From Solirubrobacterales bacterium (lineage in GTDB: Bacteria; Actinomycetota; Thermoleophilia; Solirubrobacterales; Solirubrobacteraceae), in contig JAFAZB010000412.1 in the NCBI GenBank assembly GCA_019240015.1, forward strand, positions 1 through 9,077: a stretch of DNA of 9,077 nt, written 5' to 3'. How positions within the stretch are numbered: position 1 is the first letter of the stretch; every line of letters begins with the position of its first letter. The translations under genes were made by a program, and so were the position numbers. The notes beneath the pieces were generated by a model. The model searched no databases. It saw only the letters and a list, made by a program, of their open reading frames with translations, and was not told the DNA's origin. Shown here piece after piece: positions 1 to 6,849 of this stretch.

Positions 1-680
1 TCGGGGAGCAGCGACAGCGCCGCCGGCTGCAGGTCGTTGACAAGCAGCTGGCCCGGGAGCCGGGCGCCGGGTGCCAGCGCGCTCGAGAGCTCCGCGCGCA
101 GCCGCGCCAGCTCGGGGTCGGGGCGCGGCAGCGCCAGCCGGTCGGCCTGCGCGTAGACCTCAGCCGCGGACAGGCGGTGTGGCTGGGGCAGCAGCAGGAA
201 CGCGTGCGGCGCGAGCCCCTCGCGCCGCTCCACGAGCTCCCCGGCGCCGGTCGCCAGCGAGAGCCCCGGCGCGAGCTGGCTGGGGACGTCCGCGCCCAGC
301 TGGGCGGCGAGCCCGGCGAGCACCCGCGCGGGGACCGGCGCGACGCGCGGCGCCAGCCGCAGGGTCGCGGCCGCGTCGGCGGAGCCGCCCGCCATCCCCC
401 CGGCGATCGGCAGCCGCTTGGAGATCTCGATCCGCACCGGCGGGGCATCCCAGCCGGCGGCGCGCAGCGCCGCGAGCGCGCTCGCGACCAGGTTGGGCTC
501 CGGCACGCCCGGGCACAGCACCTCGTCGGCGCGCGCCGCGGGGGGCGTGGTCAGCTCCAGCTCGTCGGCGAGCGAGACCGACTCGATCACCGTCGCCAGC
601 TCGTGGCGGCCGTCCTCGCGCCGGCCGCCGAGCGCCAGGCACAGGTTCACCTTCCCCGGCGCTTGCTCCCGCACCGTCAA
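1..680 (-). CDS. ispE: 4-diphosphocytidyl-2-C-methyl-D-erythritol kinase, 3' end cut off by window edge
   Basis: GHMP-family kinase of the MEP isoprenoid pathway; it phosphorylates CDP-methylerythritol with ATP in the cytosol. About 226 residues are visible and no stop is met; family members are near 290-300, so roughly the last quarter lies beyond the left edge. Visible motifs: APGKVNL at residues 7-13 (Lys10), DGRHEL at 23-28, the glycine-rich ATP loop PIAGGMAGGSADAA at 91-104, GADVP with the expected catalytic Asp131, and a VNDLQPAAL stretch near the edge. The start is TTG at 680, inside the rsmA stop (TTGA); a GTG at 674 is an alternative. No Shine-Dalgarno sequence is evident, so coupling to rsmA is likely. 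Oddity: the usual DGYH is DGRH, which replaces a Tyr that contacts cytosine in the E. coli enzyme. The identification is secure from the motifs and the neighbourhood. Confidence 0.93.
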   Translation of the reverse strand, partial: MTVREQAPGKVNLCLALGGRREDGRHELATVIESVSLADELELTTPPAARADEVLCPGVPEPNLVASALAALRAAGWDAPPVRIEISKRLPIAGGMAGGSADAAATLRLAPRVAPVPARVLAGLAAQLGADVPSQLAPGLSLATGAGELVERREGLAPHAFLLLPQPHRLSAAEVYAQADRLALPRPDPELARLRAELSSALAPGARLPGQLLVNDLQPAALSLLP

Positions 681-1474
681 CCGCTCAACCTGTGGTTGAG
701 CTCGAGGAACTCTTGCGGGGCCAGGCGCTCGGCGCGCGCGTCGGGCGGATGGCCGAGCTGCTCGAGCGCGGCCCGCGCCCGCTCGCGGATCCCGGCCGGG
801 GCCCCGGGCGCCAGCGCCAGTGAGCCGGCCAGCGCCTTGCGCCGGTGCGCGAACGCGTCGTGCACGAGCGCCCGCAGCTCCGGCTCGGGGGAGGGCGCGC
901 GCCGGTGCAGGCCGACCAGCGCCGAGTCGACGTTCGGCACCGGCCTGAACACGTTGCGGCTCACCGGCCGCAGCAGCCTGACTTCGCAGGCGAGCTGGGC
1001 CAGCACCGAAGGCGCGCCGTACGCGGAGCTGCCGGGCGCGGCGGCGAGCCGCTCGCCGACCTCGCGCTGGACCATCACCAGCCAGTCCTGGAGCGTCGGC
1101 AATTGGTCGATCGTGCGCAGGACCACGCTCGCGGCGATCGAGTACGGGAGATTGGCGACCAGCTTGCCGGGCTCCGGGCGCAGTGCCGCGAGCTCGAGCG
1201 CCAGCGCGTCCTCGAAGTGCAGCGTGACCCGCTGCCCGAACGGGGCCAGCGCGGCGCGCAATCGCGGCTCCAGCCGCCGGTCGAGCTCGACCACGTGCAG
1301 GTGGCGCACCCGCGGCGCGAGCCGCTCGGACAGCACCCCGGCGCCCCCGCCGATCTCGAGCACCACCTCGCCCGGGTCGAGCTCGGCGAGCCGCTCGATC
1401 ACGTCGAGCAGATTGCGGTCGACGAGGAAGTTCTGCCCGAGCCGGCGGACCCGGGGGGCGGGCGCGCTCACCAT
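677..1474 (-). CDS. rsmA: 16S rRNA (adenine1518-N6/adenine1519-N6) dimethyltransferase RsmA/KsgA
   Basis: SAM-dependent enzyme that dimethylates two adjacent adenines in the loop of helix 45 of 16S rRNA, a late step in small-subunit maturation. The 265-residue length is normal. Motifs: GQNFL at 13-17, the SAM-binding loop LEIGGGAG at 39-46, the acidic ribose-binding residue in VVELD (Glu63), Asp89 of the adenine pocket, the catalytic NLPY at 108-111, FRPVPNVDSA, and the C-terminal HRRKAL. The ATG at 1474 is chosen because homology begins directly after it and it gives a compact overlap with tatD; a GTG at 1471 forms GTGA with the tatD stop and is also possible. Upstream in-frame open sequence to 1744 lies inside tatD and does not resemble the family. 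No rnmV (RNase M5) or rpf-like gene sits between tatD and rsmA, unlike several Gram-positive genomes. Downstream it overlaps ispE. Confidence 0.96.
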   Translation of the reverse strand: MVSAPAPRVRRLGQNFLVDRNLLDVIERLAELDPGEVVLEIGGGAGVLSERLAPRVRHLHVVELDRRLEPRLRAALAPFGQRVTLHFEDALALELAALRPEPGKLVANLPYSIAASVVLRTIDQLPTLQDWLVMVQREVGERLAAAPGSSAYGAPSVLAQLACEVRLLRPVSRNVFRPVPNVDSALVGLHRRAPSPEPELRALVHDAFAHRRKALAGSLALAPGAPAGIRERARAALEQLGHPPDARAERLAPQEFLELNHRLSG

Positions 1475-2220
1475 CCGAACGCGGCCGCCGCGCTGCGCTC
1501 GAGCTGGGCTTCGAGCTCGCCGTAGGGGACGCGTCGCTCGAGCGCCAGGGCCCGCGCCGTGTGGATCACGTTGGCGGGCTCGTTGGCGGTCCCGCGCACC
1601 GGCTGCGGGGCCAGGTAGGGGGAGTCGGTCTCCACCAGCAGGCGCTCCGATGGCACCCGCAGCGCGGCTGCCCGCAGCTCGTGGGCCTTGGCATAGGTGA
1701 GGTTGCCGGCGAACGAGAACCACCAGTGCTCGTGCGCGAGGCACTGCTCGATCCTGGCCGGCATCGAGAAGCAGTGCAGGATCACCTTCAGCCCCTCGGC
1801 GCGGTCCTCGAGCAACTCGAGCGTCTCGTCCTCAGCGGCGCGGGTGTGGATCACCAGCGCCTTGCCGGTCTCGCGCGCCAGCTCGAGCTGCGCCTCGAAC
1901 GCACGCCGCTGGTCGGCCCGGGGCGCGTGGTCGCGGTAGTAGTCGAGTCCGGTCTCACCGATCGCGACGCACCGCTCGTGCGCGGCCAGCGCCTGGAGCT
2001 CGGCCAGGTCGGCGTCGTCGAAGCCGGTCGCCTCGCCGGGGTGGCGCCCGACCGCCGCGTAGACCTGCGGGAAGTCCTCGGCGGCGGCAAGCGCGGCGCG
2101 GCAGGAGGCGCCGCTGGTCCCGATCGTGACGATCCGGGTGACGCCCGCGGCTTCGGCCGCCGCGACCAGCTCGGCGTCCGGGCGCTCGCAGGAGTCGAGA
2201 TGGGTGTGGCTGTCGATCAC
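1468..2220 (-). CDS. tatD: TatD-family metal-dependent hydrolase (DNase)
   Basis: Amidohydrolase-fold phosphoesterase of the TatD/YcfH family; characterised members are 3'-5' DNases/RNases linked to DNA repair and quality control. The 250-residue length fits. Metal ligands expected for the family are all present: HTH at 5-7 (His5, His7), Glu89 in IGETGLDYY, His125 in VIHTR, His149 in LHCFS and Asp199 in ETDSPYL. GRHP at 58-61 matches the usual GxHP turn. The start is GTG at 2220; the first beta strand with the HxH motif follows at once, so no other start is likely. It lies 15 bp after metG with no convincing Shine-Dalgarno and its end overlaps rsmA by 7 bp, consistent with one transcript. The metG-tatD-rsmA adjacency supports the family call; the exact substrate in this organism is not known. 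Confidence 0.93.
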   Translation of the reverse strand: MIDSHTHLDSCERPDAELVAAAEAAGVTRIVTIGTSGASCRAALAAAEDFPQVYAAVGRHPGEATGFDDADLAELQALAAHERCVAIGETGLDYYRDHAPRADQRRAFEAQLELARETGKALVIHTRAAEDETLELLEDRAEGLKVILHCFSMPARIEQCLAHEHWWFSFAGNLTYAKAHELRAAALRVPSERLLVETDSPYLAPQPVRGTANEPANVIHTARALALERRVPYGELEAQLERSAAAAFGW

Positions 2221-2235
2221 CGGAACCGGAGCCCG

Positions 2236-3744
<1,509 letters not shown>

Positions 3745-3756
3745 CGGCGGTCAAGG

Positions 3757-4611
3757 CTAGCCGGGGGTCGCGGGCCCGCCGCTCGTCAGCGCGCGGTACA
3801 GCTCGTTCGCGCCGACCCCGGTCAGCTGGGCGACCACGCCCGCCGCCGGGCGTGGCTTGGCCCCGGCGGTGACGAGCCGCCCGAGCGCGTCCAGCGCCGG
3901 CGCCAGCCCGGGGCCCGGGTCTGCAGCGGCGCCGATCACCAGCGCGACCTCGCCCCGCGGCGGCTGCGAGCGATAGCGCGCGGCGAGCTCGGCGGCGGAG
4001 CCGCGCAGCACCTCCTCGTGGGCCTTGGTCAGCTCGCGGCAGACCGCCACCGGGCGGTCCGGATCGAGCTCCGCGAGCACCGCCAGCGAGGCCCCCAGCC
4101 GACGCGGCGACTCGAACGCGACCACCGTCTCCGGCGAGCGCAGCACCCGCTCGAGCTCGGAGCGCCGCCGGGGCAGGAAACCGGCGAACCGCCAGCGGTC
4201 GGCCGGCAGCGCGCTGGCCACCAGCGCCGCCACCGCGGCCGACGGGCCCGGCAGCACCTCGACCGCCAACCCGGCGGCGACGCACGCACGCACCAGCACG
4301 AACCCGGGATCGGAGACCAGCGGCATGCCGGCGTCGGAGACCAGCGCGACGGTCGCGCCGGAGCGCATCCGCGCCACCAGCTGCGCGGCGCGCTCGCGCT
4401 CGTTGTGCTCGTGGTAGGAGATCAGGGTCGCGTTGACGCCGTAGCGGTGCAGCAGCGTGCGGGTGCGGCGGGTGTCCTCGCACGCGACCACGTCGGCTTC
4501 GCGCAGCGCCGCCAGCACGCGCAGCGTGACGTCCTCGAGGTTGCCGATCGGCGTCGGGCACACGATCAGCCGCCCGGGCCCGGCCTCGCCGTCGGCTACG
4601 TGGTCGCTCAT
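3757..4611 (-). CDS. rsmI: 16S rRNA (cytidine1402-2'-O)-methyltransferase RsmI
   Basis: Tetrapyrrole-methylase-fold SAM enzyme that adds the 2'-O-methyl group of m4Cm1402 in the P site of 16S rRNA; the N4-methyl comes from RsmH, which is not in this window. Its 284 residues match the family. Motifs: PTPIGNLEDVTLR from 19, ACEDTRRT at 43-50, ISYHEHNE at 64-71, the SAM-binding stretch SDAGMPLVSDPG at 92-103, VLPGPSA at 119-125, GFLPRR and FESPRRL. The basic C-terminal part with VGANELYRAL corresponds to the small C-terminal RsmI domain. The ATG at 4611 forms an ATGA overlap with the upstream sugar-kinase stop, so reinitiation coupling is likely. metG follows 12 bp later, a common pairing in bacteria. 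The family call is firm. Confidence 0.95.
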   Translation of the reverse strand: MSDHVADGEAGPGRLIVCPTPIGNLEDVTLRVLAALREADVVACEDTRRTRTLLHRYGVNATLISYHEHNERERAAQLVARMRSGATVALVSDAGMPLVSDPGFVLVRACVAAGLAVEVLPGPSAAVAALVASALPADRWRFAGFLPRRRSELERVLRSPETVVAFESPRRLGASLAVLAELDPDRPVAVCRELTKAHEEVLRGSAAELAARYRSQPPRGEVALVIGAAADPGPGLAPALDALGRLVTAGAKPRPAAGVVAQLTGVGANELYRALTSGGPATPG

Positions 4612-5582
4612 CGAGCGCCGGGGCGTCCCGCGAGCCCGTCGTAGGCGAGCGCCGCGGCGCCCACCATCCCCGCCTCGAAGCCGAACCGCGCCGGGACGAT
4701 CTCGACCGTGTCACGGGAGGGGGGCAGCGCGCGCTGCGCGACCACCGCTCGCGCCGGGCCCAGGACCAACTCGCCCGCGGCCAGCACGCCACCGCCCAGC
4801 ACCACCACCTGGGGGTTGAAGATGTTGACGAGGTTGGCGATCGCCACCCCCAGCCGCGCGCCGATCAGCTCGATCACCTCGATCGCCGCCGCGTCGCCGT
4901 CGTGGGCGAGCTCGGTGACCAGCGCCCCGACCAGCTCGTGCCCCTGCGCGAGCGCGTCGGCGAGGCTCGAGTCCGGCCGCTCGGAGGCGAGCCGGTGGGC
5001 TTCGCGGATCAGCGCGGTGCCCGACGCCAGCGCCTCGATGCAGCCCCGGTTCGGGCAGTTGCCCTGACACCGCGGGCCGTCCATGTCGATCACCATGTGG
5101 CCGAGCTCGGCGCCCGACCCGATCGCACCGCGGTACGGGAGGCCCCCCAGGATCAGGCCGCCGCCGATTCCGGTCCCGATCGTCAGCACCACCACGTCGC
5201 TCGCCCCCTGGGCCGCGCCTGCACGGTGCTCGGCGAGCGCCGCCACGTTGCCGTCGTTGTCCACGAACACCGGCAGCCCGAGCCGCTCGGCCATCACGTC
5301 GGCAAACGCGATGTCGGCCAGCGGCAGGTTGACCGCGACCACCGCGGTACCGGTTCGCCGGTCGATCAGGCAGGGGATCCCGAAGCCGACCGCCTCGACC
5401 TCGCCGTCCGCCGCCTCGCGCGCCTCGAGCACGGCATCGACCGCGATTTCGATCAGCCCCGCCTGGTCGAGACCCGCGACCGCGCGCTGGGCGCTGTAGT
5501 GGACCGCCAGCTCGGGATCGACCGCGCCAGCCAGTAGCTTCGTGCCGCCCAGGTCGACGCCGATGGTGCGCCGCGCCGGCAT
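4608..5582 (-). CDS. ROK-family sugar kinase, probable glucokinase
   Basis: A 324-residue ROK kinase; the family phosphorylates glucose or related hexoses with ATP in the cytosol. No N-terminal helix-turn-helix is present, so it is a kinase rather than a ROK repressor. Seen: the phosphate loop GVDLGGTKLLAG at 8-19, DNDGNVAA at 108-115 with likely catalytic Asp110, the second phosphate loop TIGTGIGGG at 134-142, ELGH at 159-162 (sugar-binding Glu and zinc-binding His) and a Cys-rich zinc loop with Cys172, Cys176 and Cys181 followed by a conserved Glu183. The zinc loop spacing is C-x3-C-x4-C rather than the usual C-x-C-x4-C. GVLAAGELVLGPA near the C terminus is typical. The start ATG at 5582 sits six bases after a TATAGT element, so the mRNA may be leaderless. 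It heads the rsmI-metG-tatD-rsmA-ispE run with an ATGA overlap. Glucose as substrate is inferred; N-acetylmannosamine or another hexose is possible. Confidence 0.88.
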   Translation of the reverse strand: MPARRTIGVDLGGTKLLAGAVDPELAVHYSAQRAVAGLDQAGLIEIAVDAVLEAREAADGEVEAVGFGIPCLIDRRTGTAVVAVNLPLADIAFADVMAERLGLPVFVDNDGNVAALAEHRAGAAQGASDVVVLTIGTGIGGGLILGGLPYRGAIGSGAELGHMVIDMDGPRCQGNCPNRGCIEALASGTALIREAHRLASERPDSSLADALAQGHELVGALVTELAHDGDAAAIEVIELIGARLGVAIANLVNIFNPQVVVLGGGVLAAGELVLGPARAVVAQRALPPSRDTVEIVPARFGFEAGMVGAAALAYDGLAGRPGAR

Positions 5583-5588
5583 GTCGTC

Positions 5589-5594
5589 ACTATA
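5589..5594 (-). promoter_or_regulatory. Putative -10 element for the glk-like/rsmI operon
   Basis: Read on the minus strand this is TATAGT, a five-of-six match to TATAAT. It ends six bases before the kinase ATG, so transcription would begin at or within a base of the start codon, as in actinobacterial leaderless genes. No good -35 box is seen; the region where it would lie is inside the start of the LCP gene. It is the only promoter-like element found upstream of the six-gene run. Confidence 0.5.
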
Positions 5595-5596
5595 TG
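5591..5596 (+). promoter_or_regulatory. Putative -10 element for the LCP gene, overlapping the divergent -10
   Basis: Plus-strand TATATG (four of six matches to TATAAT) shares its TATA core with the minus-strand TATAGT. It ends ten bases before the LCP ATG, giving a predicted leader of only three or four bases. The core is flanked by the short inverted repeat CACT(5588-5591)/AGTG(5598-5601), which could be an operator or chance. The final T of the consensus is missing, so this is the weaker of the two elements. Confidence 0.3.
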
Positions 5597-5606
5597 CAGT
5601 GCCGGA

Positions 5607-6785
5607 ATGACGAACGAACCAGGCGATCAGGATCAGTCGGAAGGGCTTCCGTACCGCCTGTACGGGAGCGAGCCGCGGGGCCGGCAAGGGACCGAGGAGC
5701 GGCCCTACACGCTCTATCGCGCTGCCCCCCGCGGGCTCCGCGCCCGGCTGCGCGGCGAGGAGGATGCGGCGATCCCCCGGCCCGGCGGGCCCGACGGCGG
5801 CCGGCGAGGCCGGGGTGCCGGTGAGCCCGGCGGCCCGAGGCGCAGGTTCACCCCGAAGCGGGTGCTGCTGGGAGTGCTGGTGGCGGTCGTCGCCTGGCTC
5901 ACGCTCTCGCTGGTGCTGTTCCTGATCAGCGCGCAGATGCAGTCGGGGTCGATCCCCGACTCGGCCAAGGCGGCGCTCGCCTCGGGCTCCAACATGGTCA
6001 CCGGCACGGACACCGTGCTGGTGATCGGGACCGACCAGCGGCCGGCGGGATCGAAGGAGCCGGGCGCGGACACGAGCGATGCCGGGAGCCGATCGGACAC
6101 GATCATGCTGTGGCGGATCGGCGGCGGGGTGTCCCGACGGCTGTCGATCCCACGCGACACGGTCGCCTCGATCCCCGGGCACGGGACCACCAAGATCAAC
6201 GCCGCCTACGCCTACGGCGGCCCGGCGCTCGCGATCAAGACGATCGAGCAGTTCACGGGCATCCAGATCAACCACCTGATCATCGTCAACCTCGCCAACT
6301 TCCCGAAGTTCATCGACTCGATCGGGGGGATCGACGTCAGCACGCCCAGGATCTGCTCGGACATCAGCGGCGGCGCCAAGAACGGCGGCTTTTCCCTGTA
6401 TCTGGATCCAGGGAGCCACCACCTCAACGGGATCCAGGCGCTGACGCTCGCGCGCACGCGCGATAACAAGTGCAACCCGGCCGAGAACGACCTCACCCGG
6501 GAGAAGCGCCAGCAGCAGATCCTCAACTCGATCAAGTCGAGGCTGCTCTCCCCGCCGACCTTCTTCCGTCTGCCGTGGGCCTCGTGGTACGCGCCCCAGG
6601 CGGTCCGCACCGACATGGGCGGCTTCACCTTGATGGGCCTGTTCGTGGCCTCCGAGCTCGGCGGATCGGCGCCCACCCAGATCCTGAAGCCGACCGGCGC
6701 GACCACGCTCCCCGATGGCGAGTCGGCGCTCACGGTCACCCCGTCCGCCGTGCAGAGCGCCGTCACGAAGCTGATCAACGGCTGA
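5607..6785 (+). CDS. LytR-CpsA-Psr (LCP) family cell-wall glycopolymer transferase
   Basis: A 392-residue type II membrane protein. LCP enzymes move undecaprenyl-pyrophosphate-linked glycopolymers onto peptidoglycan on the outer face of the membrane. Order: a charged cytoplasmic tail (1-85), one membrane helix (about 86-108), then the LCP domain from about 130. Catalytic and lipid-pyrophosphate-binding motifs are present: VLVIGTDQR at 137-145, RSDTIML at 162-168 (Arg162, Asp164), SIPRDT at 180-185, KINAAYAYGG at 196-205, GGIDV at 240-244 and the Arg-rich LARTRDN at 281-287 followed by DLTREKRQQQIL. Cys250 and Cys289 probably form a disulfide outside the cell. No C-terminal LytR_C domain follows. 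The tail carries a duplicated PYxLYxxxPRG motif. The ATG at 5607 is chosen because PYRLY follows soon after; an ATG at 5594 is out of frame. There is no Shine-Dalgarno at proper spacing. The acceptor polymer (arabinogalactan-, teichoic-acid- or capsule-like) cannot be told from sequence. Confidence 0.94.
   Translation: MTNEPGDQDQSEGLPYRLYGSEPRGRQGTEERPYTLYRAAPRGLRARLRGEEDAAIPRPGGPDGGRRGRGAGEPGGPRRRFTPKRVLLGVLVAVVAWLTLSLVLFLISAQMQSGSIPDSAKAALASGSNMVTGTDTVLVIGTDQRPAGSKEPGADTSDAGSRSDTIMLWRIGGGVSRRLSIPRDTVASIPGHGTTKINAAYAYGGPALAIKTIEQFTGIQINHLIIVNLANFPKFIDSIGGIDVSTPRICSDISGGAKNGGFSLYLDPGSHHLNGIQALTLARTRDNKCNPAENDLTREKRQQQILNSIKSRLLSPPTFFRLPWASWYAPQAVRTDMGGFTLMGLFVASELGGSAPTQILKPTGATTLPDGESALTVTPSAVQSAVTKLING
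5649..5735 (+). repeat. Duplicated 11-residue motif in the LCP cytoplasmic tail
   Basis: Residues 15-25 (PYRLYGSEPRG) and 33-43 (PYTLYRAAPRG) match the pattern PYxLYxxxPRG with identical spacing and an 18-residue period. Codons differ between the copies (for example CGCCTGTAC against ACGCTCTAT), so the protein motif is kept while the DNA has diverged. Both copies lie before the membrane helix, in the cytoplasm. Confidence 0.75.
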
Positions 6786-6849
6786 CAACAGTTGACGGCT
6801 CGGCGCGTGCCGGCTTGACCGCGACGGGCGCCAACCCGATACAGGGCGT
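6786..6849. other. 64-bp intergenic region between the LCP gene and the secreted-protein gene
   Basis: This is the longest gap between genes in the window. It has two TTGAC boxes (6792 and 6815) 23 bp apart, the second placed as a possible -35 box. A five-pair stem around CGGC-GCGT-GCCG (about 6801-6813) has no following T run and is too weak to call a terminator. Confidence 0.5.
6815..6843 (+). promoter_or_regulatory. Putative promoter of the secreted PKD protein gene
   Basis: TTGACC at 6815-6820 matches five of six bases of the sigma70-type -35 box. After exactly 17 bp comes GATACA at 6838-6843, a poor -10 that keeps only the central ATA. Six bases separate it from the ATG at 6850, so the transcript would again start at or near the initiation codon. 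Good -35 and spacing, weak -10; it is equally possible that the gene is read through from the LCP gene. Confidence 0.35.

Noticed and set aside
160..642. Minus-strand frame of 160 codons within ispE
   Set aside because: It is a different frame from the one that gives the GHMP kinase motifs; its translation is Arg/Ala/Gly repeats.
1475..1744. Longer N-terminal extension of RsmA
   Set aside because: The extra 90 residues lie inside tatD and are Arg/Ala-rich with no similarity to the family; homology starts after the ATG at 1474.
6393..6414. Inverted repeat TCCCTG/CAGGGA around a CTGGATCCAG palindrome
   Set aside because: It is inside the LCP coding region, where codons of a conserved stretch explain it; there is no T run or other sign of a terminator.
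4608..6788. Minus-strand frame of 726 codons that extends the kinase upstream across the LCP gene
   Set aside because: ROK homology starts at the ATG at 5582; the extension is antisense to the LCP gene, which has all its family motifs.
6801..6813. Short hairpin after the LCP stop as a terminator
   Set aside because: Only about five pairs including a wobble, and no T run follows.
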